DNA from: Acidobacteriota bacterium
GTDB taxonomy: Bacteria; Acidobacteriota; Vicinamibacteria; Vicinamibacterales; JAFNAJ01
Assembly (NCBI GenBank): GCA_017860085.1
Contig: JAFNAJ010000017.1
Span: 1 to 14,286, forward strand
DNA length: 14,286 nucleotides
Direction of reading: 5' to 3'
The notes below the pieces were generated by a model, which worked only from the letters and a program-made list of their open reading frames with translations, was not told where the DNA came from and made no database searches. The position numbers were made by a program, and so were the translations under genes. This document shows positions 1 to 6,630 of this stretch, piece after piece (positions within the stretch are counted from its first letter, which is position 1; each line of letters begins with the position of its first letter).

Positions 1-1035
1 GAAGTTCCCCTTGCCGAACCCCCGGCTGCCCTTCCGCTGGATGATCTCGAAGAACAGCGTCGGCCGGTCCTGCACCGGCTTCGTGAACAGCTGCAGCAGA
101 TAGCCCTCGTCGTCGCGGTCGACCAGGATGCCGAGTTCGCGGATGGCCTGAATGGCCTCGTCGATCGCGCCGACTCGCGACGGCAACAGGTCGTAGTAGG
201 AGTCGGGCACGCTCAGAAACTCGACGCCGTTGCGCTTGAGGCTCGTGATCGTCGAGAGGATGTCGTTGGTCAGCAGCGCGATGTGCTGCACGCCAGCCCC
301 CCGGTAGTAGTCGAGATACTCCTCGATCTGGCTCTTCCGTTTGCCCGTTGCCGGCTCGTTGATGGGGAACTTGATCGCAAACGAGTCGTCGGACATCACG
401 ATCGACATCAGGGCGCTGTACTCGGTCGAGATGTCCTTGTCGTCGAAGCTGATGTACCGCTTGAAGCCCAGCACCCGGCTGTACCAGTCCGCCCACTCGT
501 TCATCCGCCCGAGCTCGACGTTGCCCACCATGTGGTCGATGCGCAGCAGCCCGGCGTCACGCCCCGGTACCGCTCGCTCCGCAAAGCCCGGAAGAAACGG
601 TCCCCGGTAGTCCTTGTATGAGATGAACGAGTGGATGGTGTCTCCGTAGGTCGCGATGGACGCGCGACGCACGGTGCCGTGGGCGTCAGTGAGGTCTTCG
701 GGCGATGCGGCCGGCGTCGCGCCACGAGCCACGGCCTCGGCAAAGGCCCGGTCCGCGTCATCCACGTGGAAGGCGATGTCACGGACACCGTCCCCGTGCC
801 ACCGGATGTGCTCGCTCACCGTTCCATCCGGCCCAAGCGGCGTGGTCAGCACCAGCCGGGCCTTGCCCTGCTGGAGGGCGTACGACGCCGTATCGCGCCG
901 CCCCGTCTCGAGGCCGGCATAGGCGAACTGGGAGAACCCGAACGCGTCGCGGTAGTAGAAGGCCGCCTGCTTGGCGTTGCCCACCCACAGCTCGACGTGG
1001 TGGATGCTCTTCAACCGTAACGGATTGTCCGACAT
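1..1035 (-). CDS. hpd: 4-hydroxyphenylpyruvate dioxygenase, 3' end cut by window
   Basis: Cytosolic non-haem Fe(II) dioxygenase that converts 4-hydroxyphenylpyruvate to homogentisate in tyrosine breakdown. Translation gives 345 residues with two vicinal-oxygen-chelate halves. The N-terminal half opens with HHVELWVGNAKQAAFYY and the catalytic half with RIDHMVGNVELGRMNEW. The iron ligands are visible as His168, His251 (in GVQHIALLTNDI) and Glu330 (in LFFEIIQRKG). Their spacing of 83 and 79 residues matches the H187/H270/E349 triad known for the Streptomyces enzyme. The frame is open to base 1, ending in RGFGKGNF, so roughly the last 25-30 residues are outside. I chose ATG at 1035 because AAGG lies 7 nt upstream; an in-frame ATG at 1053 is the alternative. 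Hydroxymandelate synthase shares the fold and ligands and cannot be formally excluded, but HPPD is far commoner. It is transcribed divergently from the ferredoxin gene. Confidence 0.95.
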   Translation of the reverse strand, partial: MSDNPLRLKSIHHVELWVGNAKQAAFYYRDAFGFSQFAYAGLETGRRDTASYALQQGKARLVLTTPLGPDGTVSEHIRWHGDGVRDIAFHVDDADRAFAEAVARGATPAASPEDLTDAHGTVRRASIATYGDTIHSFISYKDYRGPFLPGFAERAVPGRDAGLLRIDHMVGNVELGRMNEWADWYSRVLGFKRYISFDDKDISTEYSALMSIVMSDDSFAIKFPINEPATGKRKSQIEEYLDYYRGAGVQHIALLTNDILSTITSLKRNGVEFLSVPDSYYDLLPSRVGAIDEAIQAIRELGILVDRDDEGYLLQLFTKPVQDRPTLFFEIIQRKGSRGFGKGNF

Positions 1036-1262
1036 CCCTTTACCTTCGCACATTCGCTCGCGAGGCGGCAAGCCACGCCGACCTCACAGGTCGGCGATCT
1101 ACCGTGTTTCCGGCGGTCCAGCTGACGGAAGACTGGCGCGCCGGCTCACGCGGCGCGACTTCCGGCGGGAAACCGCCAGTGCCAGGGAGCGGCCCGGCTT
1201 TTGCAAATACCGGAGCCGGCTGCCCGTGGATTGATGGCGGCCGAGGAGAGTGAGGAACCCCC
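1036..1262. other. Divergent intergenic region hpd / ferredoxin with three hairpins
   Basis: A 227-bp gap between divergent starts, with no credible ORF. Three inverted repeats are visible. First, CGCCGACCT (1076-1084), loop CAC, AGGTCGGCG (1088-1096): a perfect 9-bp stem that would lie about 40 nt upstream of the hpd start, as operator or 5'-UTR hairpin. Second, GGCGG-GAAA-CCGCC (1164-1177), a 5-bp stem capped by a GNRA-type tetraloop. Third, GCC(A)GGG-agcgg-CCCGGC followed by TTTT (1181-1202), which resembles a weak plus-strand terminator or attenuator ahead of the ferredoxin. A 9-bp direct repeat TTCCGGCGG occurs at 1108-1116 and 1160-1168. I could not identify a convincing -35/-10 pair for either gene. 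The ferredoxin Shine-Dalgarno GAGGA is at 1252-1256. Confidence 0.5.
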
Positions 1263-1508
1263 ATGGCGATGTTGATCAACGAGGAGTGCATCAGCTGCGG
1301 CGCGTGCGAGCCTGAGTGCCCGAACGAGGCCATCACCCAGGGCGATTCGATCTACGTGATCGCCCCTGACAAGTGCACGGAGTGCGTCGGCGCGCACGAT
1401 GCGCCGAAGTGCGTGGAAGTTTGCCCGGTCGACGGTTGCATCATCCACGACCCGGCCCACATGGAATCGCCGGAAGAGCTCCAGGCCAAGTACGAGCGGC
1501 TCCACTGA
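1263..1508 (+). CDS. 2[4Fe-4S] ferredoxin, YfhL / Allochromatium type
   Basis: Small soluble electron carrier of 81 residues. Cluster-binding motif I is Cys9-x2-Cys12-x2-Cys15-x3-Cys19-Pro. Motif II is Cys38-x2-Cys41-x8-Cys50-x3-Cys54-Pro. The 8-residue spacing within motif II, instead of the usual 2, is the mark of the Alvin/YfhL-type ferredoxins, which have very low and unequal cluster potentials. A charged, probably helical tail (ESPEELQAKYERL) is also typical of this subfamily. There is one extra cysteine, Cys59. The ATG at 1263 follows GAGGA with 6 nt spacing. The gene is monocistronic: it diverges from hpd and is closed by a strong hairpin at 1530-1561. The redox partner is not evident from the neighbours. 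Confidence 0.93.
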   Translation: MAMLINEECISCGACEPECPNEAITQGDSIYVIAPDKCTECVGAHDAPKCVEVCPVDGCIIHDPAHMESPEELQAKYERLH

Positions 1509-1529
1509 GCCCCTGACGCGACCCGCCCC

Positions 1530-1561
1530 AGAGCGAGGCGTGCTCACGCGCGCCTCGCTCT
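1530..1561 (+). terminator. Rho-independent-like terminator after the ferredoxin gene
   Basis: AGAGCGAGGCG (1530-1540) pairs perfectly with CGCCTCGCTCT (1551-1561). The stem extends inward by a G-U and two G-C pairs to a 4-nt loop, giving 14 bp in all. It is followed by a moderately T-rich run, TCGTGTTTCTT. It starts about 20 nt after the ferredoxin stop and ends before the next promoter, so it probably insulates the downstream operon. Confidence 0.75.
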
Positions 1562-1599
1562 TCGTGTTTCTTGGCGACCGCATTCCTGGCGACCGCACC

Positions 1600-1628
1600 T
1601 TGAAACCCCCGGGAGCCGGTGCTATCGT
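1600..1628 (+). promoter_or_regulatory. Predicted sigma-70-type promoter of the RsbRD-archease-rtcB cluster
   Basis: TTGAAA (1600-1605, one mismatch to TTGACA), a 17-bp spacer, then TATCGT (1623-1628, two mismatches to TATAAT). Transcription would start near 1635, giving a leader of about 33 nt that contains the very strong Shine-Dalgarno AAAGGAGG at 1657-1664. The position, just downstream of a terminator and just upstream of the first gene, supports the call. Direct evidence of transcription is lacking. Confidence 0.6.
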
Positions 1629-1667
1629 GACCGCAGGCGAGGCCTCGTCGAGGCCGAAAGGAGGCAC

Positions 1668-2144
1668 ATGCTGTCCGCCTACCTCGTTCGGATGATCGAG
1701 AACCACGCCGAAGATCTGACTCGCGAGGTCCTCGACGACCTCGCGCACAATCCCCGAACGCCAGCGTGGCACGCGCTGTCGCGTGACGAGATTCACCGCC
1801 GGGTCTACGACCTCTACCACAACCTCGGGCACTGGCTGGCCGACAACAGCGAGGAGTCGGTCGAACGCTCGTACGACCGCTTGGGCCGCGAGCGCTTCCA
1901 CGAGGGCGTGCCCCTCCAGGAGGTGGTGTTCGCGACGACATTGGTCAAGGAGCACCTGCGCAATTTCGTGCGCCACGCGGGCGTCGTGTACTCGGCGCTC
2001 GAACTGCACCGCGAAGTCGAGCTCAACCTGATGGTTGGGCACTTCTTCGACACGGCGCTGTTTTACACCGTCAAGGGATACGAGGACGCGCGAACCGAGG
2101 CGGCCGCCAAGACGCTCGCGATGCCCGGTCGCACAGGCCGCTGA
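1668..2144 (+). CDS. RsbRD N-terminal-domain-like helical protein
   Basis: 158 residues, predicted soluble and almost wholly helical, with no signal peptide or membrane segment. The core (about residues 45-140) resembles the RsbRD_N domain, the helical sensory module found at the N-terminus of RsbR-type stressosome proteins and some histidine kinases. The pattern seen is a run of LYHNLGHWL, YDRLGRERFHEGVPLQEVV, LVKEHLRNFVR and FFDTALFYTVKGYE. Here the domain stands alone: there is no STAS, kinase or DNA-binding part, so it would have to act through a partner. AAAGGAGG precedes the ATG with only 3 nt spacing; no better start is visible. It is the first gene after the predicted promoter, with archease starting 31 nt after its stop. 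A role as sensor or adaptor for the RNA ligase unit is inference. The family assignment rests on motif memory and not on a search. Confidence 0.65.
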   Translation: MLSAYLVRMIENHAEDLTREVLDDLAHNPRTPAWHALSRDEIHRRVYDLYHNLGHWLADNSEESVERSYDRLGRERFHEGVPLQEVVFATTLVKEHLRNFVRHAGVVYSALELHREVELNLMVGHFFDTALFYTVKGYEDARTEAAAKTLAMPGRTGR

Positions 2145-2175
2145 CGTTCGCCACTCGACCTCGCCGGGCGCGCCC

Positions 2176-2595
2176 ATGGGGACGCCCTTTCGCCTGCTCG
2201 AGCACACAGCCGACATCGGCTTCGAAGCTCGAGGCGCATCGCTCGCCGAGCTGTTTGCCAACGCCGGGCACGCCTTGCTCGAGATCTCGATCGACACGTC
2301 GAGAGTCACGCACCGCGAGAAGCTCGCCTTCGATCTGCAGAGCGACGATTTGCCGTCGCTGCTCGTCGACTTTCTGAGCGAGTTGCTCTACCTCGTCGAC
2401 TCCGGCCGGCACATTCCAGCCCTGATCGAGGTCGACGAGATCTCGCCCACGCGGCTGGTCGCTCGGCTCTCGGGCGAACCGCGCGACCTGGCCCGCCACC
2501 CGTGGAAGCTCATCGTGAAGGCCATCACGTATCACGGGCTGGAGATCAGTGAAACGGACGGGGCCTGGCGCGCCCGCGTCTTTGTCGACATATGA
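2176..2595 (+). CDS. Archease, RtcB cofactor
   Basis: 139 residues, the usual length for archease, the small protein that promotes RtcB guanylylation and multiple turnover. The N-terminus FRLLEHTADIGFEARG is the family hallmark, with Asp13 in HTAD. Further conserved features are SDDLPSLLVDFLSELLYLVD (residues 56-75), the HPWKLIVKAITYHGLEI segment (108-124) and the C-terminal Asp138 in VFVDI. The conserved acidic residues are those known to bind metal and act on the RtcB active site. ATG at 2176 gives the canonical N-terminus, although no clear Shine-Dalgarno precedes it, so translation may be coupled to the upstream gene. Its stop overlaps the rtcB start (ATGA, 2592-2595), which strongly supports joint function. 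Confidence 0.95.
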   Translation: MGTPFRLLEHTADIGFEARGASLAELFANAGHALLEISIDTSRVTHREKLAFDLQSDDLPSLLVDFLSELLYLVDSGRHIPALIEVDEISPTRLVARLSGEPRDLARHPWKLIVKAITYHGLEISETDGAWRARVFVDI

Positions 2596-4034
2596 GCCAC
2601 ATCCCTCCGCTCGAACAGATTGACCGCTACCGCTGGCGCATCCCACGCGACGAGACACGCGGCATGCGCACCAGCGTGCTGGTCTTCGCGTCGCGCGCGA
2701 TTCTCGACCGGGTGGCTGGCGATCTGTCGCTCGAGCAAGCGGTCAACGTTGCCTCGCTTCCGGGCATCGTGGGCCCCAGCCTGGCCATGCCCGACATCCA
2801 CCAGGGCTACGGCTTCCCCATCGGCGGCGTCGCCGCCACGGATGCCGACGAGGGCGTGGTGTCGCCGGGTGGAGTCGGGTTCGACATCAACTGCGGGGTG
2901 CGGCTGCTGAGCGTCAACCTGTCGAAACCGGATGTGACCCCTCGCCTGCGCGACCTGGTGCTCCAGGTGTTCCGCGACGTGCCGTGCGGCACCGGCGGGC
3001 ACGGCTTCGTCAAGATGAGTGCACACGACCTCGACCAGGTGCTCGTGGACGGCGCACGCTGGATGGTGCGCCACGGGTACGGCCACGAGCGCGACGCCGA
3101 GTTCGCCGAGGCGGGCGGGGCGTTGTCGGGCGCCGATCCAGGCGCGGTTTCCGACCGGGCCAAGGAACGCGGCCGTCCGCAAGTGGGAACGCTCGGGAGC
3201 GGCAACCACTTCCTCGAGATCCAGTACGTCGAGCAGGTCTCAGACCCCGTCGCCGCGCGAGCGATGAATCTCGCCGAAGGACAGGTGGTCGTCCTGATCC
3301 ACTCGGGCTCCCGGGGGCTCGGACACCAGGTCTGCACCGACTACCTCCGCGAGATGGGATCGGCGATGGCGCGCTACGGCATCCACGTGCCGGATCGGCA
3401 ACTGGCGTGCGTGCCCGTGCGGTCGAGCGAGGGAGAGCGCTATCTGGCGGCCATGCGTGCGGCTGCCAACTTCGCGTGGGCCAACCGGCAGGGCATGACC
3501 CACTTCGTGCGCCAGGCGTTCCGCAAGGTGCTCGGACGCGACGTCGGGATCGAGGTCGTCTACGACGTGTGCCACAACATCGCGAAGCTCGAGACACATC
3601 GCGTGGGCGACCGAAGCCGAGAGGTGCTCGTCCACCGCAAGGGAGCGACGCGCGCCTTCCCCGCTGGTCACCCCGAGATCCCCGACGCCTACCGTGACGT
3701 CGGACAGCCGGTCTTCATCCCAGGCAGCATGGGGACGGCGTCGTGGGTACTGGCCGGCGAAGCCGGTGCGATGGCCGAGACGTTCGGCACCACGTGCCAC
3801 GGTGCCGGTCGGTTGATGAGCCGCACGGCGGCGCGGCGCGGGCGTGATGTCCGCAGCGTGATCCGCCAACTCGAGGCCGCAGGCATCATCGTCAAGAGCG
3901 AGACGCGCGACGGCATCCTGGAGGAGATCCCGGAAGCCTACAAGGACGTGGACGAGGTGATCGAGGTCGTGCACGGGGCGGGCATCGCGCGCAAGGTTGC
4001 TCGCCTGCGCCCGATGGGCGTCATCAAGGGCTGA
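2592..4034 (+). CDS. rtcB: RNA-splicing ligase RtcB (3'-phosphate/5'-OH ligase)
   Basis: 480 residues, full length. GTP- and Mn(II)-dependent ligase that joins RNA 3'-phosphate or 2',3'-cyclic phosphate ends to 5'-OH ends, used in tRNA splicing or repair of nuclease-cut RNA. All active-site residues are visible. Asp98 and Cys101 lie in GFDINCGVRLL, His206 in GTLGSGNHFLEI, His237 in IHSGSRGLGHQ and His328 in YDVCHNIAKLE. The guanylylated nucleophile His403 lies in TTCHGAGRLMSR. Spacing matches the Pyrococcus enzyme (D95, C98, H203, H234, H329, H404) to within a few residues. PGSMGTASWVL and VHRKGATRAFPAGH are also present. No intein is seen. It is translationally coupled to archease by a 4-nt overlap. 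No RtcA cyclase or RtcR regulator lies nearby, so control differs from the E. coli rtcBA system. Confidence 0.97.
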   Translation: MSHIPPLEQIDRYRWRIPRDETRGMRTSVLVFASRAILDRVAGDLSLEQAVNVASLPGIVGPSLAMPDIHQGYGFPIGGVAATDADEGVVSPGGVGFDINCGVRLLSVNLSKPDVTPRLRDLVLQVFRDVPCGTGGHGFVKMSAHDLDQVLVDGARWMVRHGYGHERDAEFAEAGGALSGADPGAVSDRAKERGRPQVGTLGSGNHFLEIQYVEQVSDPVAARAMNLAEGQVVVLIHSGSRGLGHQVCTDYLREMGSAMARYGIHVPDRQLACVPVRSSEGERYLAAMRAAANFAWANRQGMTHFVRQAFRKVLGRDVGIEVVYDVCHNIAKLETHRVGDRSREVLVHRKGATRAFPAGHPEIPDAYRDVGQPVFIPGSMGTASWVLAGEAGAMAETFGTTCHGAGRLMSRTAARRGRDVRSVIRQLEAAGIIVKSETRDGILEEIPEAYKDVDEVIEVVHGAGIARKVARLRPMGVIKG

Positions 4035-5432
4035 TCACGCGCGGCCCGAGTCGCGCCGCCAGACCACGCCCGCGGCCGCGGCCACGACCGAGGCCATGAC
4101 GCCCGCAAACACGGGGCTGCCGGCCGGGACCCAACCGCCCAACCAGGTGAACTGCGCGACGAGCAGAACCGCGATGCCCACCACGATGGCGGCGAGCGCC
4201 TCGGGGGTGCCAACACGCCGCACGAACAACCCCCCGAGGACGGGGACGAATAAGCTGACGTTCAGCACGCTGTAGAACACCGTCAGCGCGCCAATCACCG
4301 TCGGAAGCACCATCGCGAGCAGGACGCCCAGCAGGCCGCCGGCCACGGCAGCCCACCGCGCGGCGCGCAGCACGTCGGCGTCGCTCGCGCGCGGGTTGAT
4401 GAAGCCCCGATACAGGTCGCGCGACAGCGACGTCGCGAGCATGAACAGCAGCGCATCCGCGGTGCTCACCTCCGCCGAAAAGAGCGCGGCGAGGCCGATG
4501 CTGCCGACCACCGGAGGCAGGTGAGTCTTGAGCAGCGTCGGCAGCGCCAGTTCGTGGTTGGCCAGCCCTGGGTCGAGCGATCGGGCGATGACGCCACAGA
4601 GCGGAGGCACGATGGCGAACGCGAGCAAGCCAACCGCGTTCAGCCCGACGCCGAGACGGACGGCTCGGTCGTCCCGCGCTCCGAATGCCTTCTGCAACAG
4701 GCCTGGCGACACGATGAAGGCCGGTCCGAGCAGGAGCAGGTAGTGCCAGCCCGAACGGCCGCCCTGCCAGGCGCTCCAGTACGCATCCGGGGCGTGGATC
4801 GACGCGGCCGTCGCGGCCCACCCGCCGGCCGCGCCAAGCGCCAGCGGCACGGCCAGGCCAAAGCCAAGCATCAGCACGATCAGCTGGACCATGTTGACCC
4901 AGGCGGAGGTCAGCAGGCCTCCAGCGACGAAGTAGGTGGTCATGACCGCGCCGCCGGCCAGGCAGCCAGCCCACTTCGGAAGGCCGGCAACCGCGTTGAG
5001 CACCCAGGCGAGCGCGATCAACTGCCCCGCGAGAATCGCCAGCGTCCCGATCCAGAGCGCCGCGGCGACGATGCCCCGAACCGAGCGGTGATAGCGAAGC
5101 TCGAGATAGTCGCCGACGGTGTGAAGTCCGTGCGTCGCGGCGGCGCTCCGCATTCTCGGCCCAACCACGAACGCGAGCACGATGGAGCCAAGACCAGCCG
5201 AGCCGACCCACCACCAGGCGCTCAGCCCGTCGCGGTAGCCGAGCCCGGCGGCGCCCACCGTGGAGCCGGCGCCAATGTTGGCGGCCAGCATCGTCGCAAA
5301 GATGAGACCGGGGCCGAGTCCGCGTCCGGCCACAAAGAAGTCGGCCGCACCCCTCACCCGCCGGCCGATGTAGAAGCCGAGCGCGACGAGTCCAATCGCG
5401 TACGCGAGCAGGAGTGGCAGGTGCAGGCTCAC
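4035..5432 (-). CDS. Sodium:solute symporter (SSS) family transporter
   Basis: 465 residues, an inner-membrane protein with about 13 hydrophobic helices. The length and pattern fit the SSS family (PutP/PanF/SGLT fold). Family features include FFVAGRGLG after helix 1, NIGAGSTVGAAGLGY in the second helix, TTYFVAGGLLTSAWVNMVQ around 165-183, and ALFSAEVSTADALLFML. In the last of these, Ser323-Thr324 corresponds to the conserved Ser-Thr of the Na2 sodium site. The substrate cannot be read from sequence. The start is GTG at 5432, overlapping the upstream peptidase stop by 4 nt (GTGA), so the two genes are an operon and the transporter may import products of that enzyme. Its stop directly abuts the rtcB stop on the other strand (TGATCA, 4032-4037). 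Confidence 0.9.
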   Translation of the reverse strand: MSLHLPLLLAYAIGLVALGFYIGRRVRGAADFFVAGRGLGPGLIFATMLAANIGAGSTVGAAGLGYRDGLSAWWWVGSAGLGSIVLAFVVGPRMRSAAATHGLHTVGDYLELRYHRSVRGIVAAALWIGTLAILAGQLIALAWVLNAVAGLPKWAGCLAGGAVMTTYFVAGGLLTSAWVNMVQLIVLMLGFGLAVPLALGAAGGWAATAASIHAPDAYWSAWQGGRSGWHYLLLLGPAFIVSPGLLQKAFGARDDRAVRLGVGLNAVGLLAFAIVPPLCGVIARSLDPGLANHELALPTLLKTHLPPVVGSIGLAALFSAEVSTADALLFMLATSLSRDLYRGFINPRASDADVLRAARWAAVAGGLLGVLLAMVLPTVIGALTVFYSVLNVSLFVPVLGGLFVRRVGTPEALAAIVVGIAVLLVAQFTWLGGWVPAGSPVFAGVMASVVAAAAGVVWRRDSGRA

Positions 5433-6493
5433 CGCGCGGGGTCCTGCGTGAACGCGCGAGCGGCTGGCAGGTTGGGCAGTCCGGCCGAGGCCCGCGCCGC
5501 GCGGACGATGGCGTCGGCCATCGCGTCGGCGGCAAGGGCGCCGATGGTCAGCAGGTCGTCTTTCGCGTCCCGAGTACCGGTGGCGAGTGCGAAGATGGCG
5601 TCGCCATCCAACGGCGTGTGCGCAGGCGAGATGGCACGGGCAAAACCGTCGTGCGCCATCTCTGCGACCTTGGTCGCCTCGACCTTGGTGAGCCGCGCGT
5701 TGGTGGCCACCACGCCAAGGGTGGTCTGCTCCCCGAGGCGCGCAGCGCTCCGCCCGCCGTTCCGCAAGAACACCCGCGCATCCGCGAGTCCCCTGCCGTC
5801 TGGCGTGCGCATGCCGGCAATGACGCGGCCCGAGACGGGATCGACCACGTCGCCCAGCGCGTTGACGACAACGAGGGCTGCGACCACCAGACCGTCTGGC
5901 AGGCGGATGGCCGAGCTGCCAAGGCCGGCCTTCATGGCCCGGGCCTGGCCGGCGACCTTGCCCACGGTGGCCCCGGCCCCGGCTCCGACGTCACCTTCGA
6001 CCACGGCGTCGCCCGACGCGGCCGCTGCCGCGCGATACCCGCAGTCGGCCGTTGGCCGCACACGCGGGTCGCCGACGGACAGGTCGAACAGGATGGCGGC
6101 CGGCACGATCGGCACCCGCGCGACGCCGGTGTCGAACCCGACACCACGCTCTTCAAGGAACCGCATCACGCCGCTCGCCGTGTCGAGACCGAAGGCGCTG
6201 CCGCCCGAGAGGACGATGGCGTGCACCTGCTGAACGAGGTTGACCGGGCGGAGGAGGTCCGTTTCGCGCGTGCCGGGCGCTGAACCGCGCACGTCCACGC
6301 CGGCCGTCGCGCCTCCTTCGACGAGGACGACCGTGCAGCCCGTGGGACGCTCGCGCAGGGTGTAGTGCCCGACCTTGACGCCCTCGACCTCAGTGAGTCC
6401 CCGGTTGTCCATCGCGCCCCCGAGCGGGAGTCCGGCCGTCATGGCGGCAGCCACGCTGAGGCCCAGCAGCAGTCCTGGCCGGTGCAGATCCAT
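5429..6493 (-). CDS. P1-family (S58) peptidase, DmpA/BapA-like, probably exported
   Basis: 354 residues. P1 peptidases are self-cleaving Ntn-type aminopeptidases or amidases acting on small peptides, D-amino acid amides or beta-peptides. Visible family features are NRGLTEVEGVKVGHYTL (30-46), IVLSGGSAFGLD (93-104), VVVNALGDVVDP (208-219) and the self-cleavage region GEQTTLGVVATNA, where Thr257 is the likely nucleophile exposed by autoproteolysis. The residue before it is Gln256; Asn or Gly is what I recall from characterised members. The first 27 residues form a signal-peptide-like stretch (hydrophobic core GLLLGLSVAAAMTAGL, possible cleavage after GGA), suggesting the periplasm. ATG at 6493 has GGGAGG 3 nt upstream; an internal Met28 would give a cytosolic form. 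It is the first gene of a pair with the symporter. Confidence 0.9.
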   Translation of the reverse strand: MDLHRPGLLLGLSVAAAMTAGLPLGGAMDNRGLTEVEGVKVGHYTLRERPTGCTVVLVEGGATAGVDVRGSAPGTRETDLLRPVNLVQQVHAIVLSGGSAFGLDTASGVMRFLEERGVGFDTGVARVPIVPAAILFDLSVGDPRVRPTADCGYRAAAAASGDAVVEGDVGAGAGATVGKVAGQARAMKAGLGSSAIRLPDGLVVAALVVVNALGDVVDPVSGRVIAGMRTPDGRGLADARVFLRNGGRSAARLGEQTTLGVVATNARLTKVEATKVAEMAHDGFARAISPAHTPLDGDAIFALATGTRDAKDDLLTIGALAADAMADAIVRAARASAGLPNLPAARAFTQDPAR

Positions 6494-6560
6494 CCGCCTC
6501 CCTCGACGCTACCGACGATAGCTCACTTGGTGCCCGCCACGCGAGCCAGGGCGCGCCGCG

Positions 6561-6590
6561 TTGACAAGACCGGGTGGTTCACATTACACC
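6561..6590 (+). promoter_or_regulatory. Possible promoter of the ligase-ACP-acyltransferase gene
   Basis: The 137-bp divergent gap (6494-6630) contains a perfect -35 hexamer TTGACA at 6561-6566. An 18-bp spacer separates it from the weak -10-like TACACC at 6585-6590. A start near 6597 would give a leader of about 34 nt to the ATG at 6631. On the minus strand, for the peptidase gene, TATCGT lies at about 6516-6521 but has no matching -35. The perfect -35 is the main support; the -10 matches only 3 of 6 bases. Confidence 0.4.
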
Positions 6591-6630
6591 CTGAGCGCAC
6601 GCGGGACGTCTGGGCGCCCGCACACGCACC

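Noticed and set aside
1146..2309. 387-codon minus-strand open frame
   Set aside because: It covers the antisense of the ferredoxin, the RsbRD-like gene and the archease start; no recognisable domain.
4521..6233. 570-codon plus-strand open frame
   Set aside because: It is antisense to the symporter and peptidase, which both have full conserved motifs; its product is low-complexity and typical of GC-rich shadow frames.
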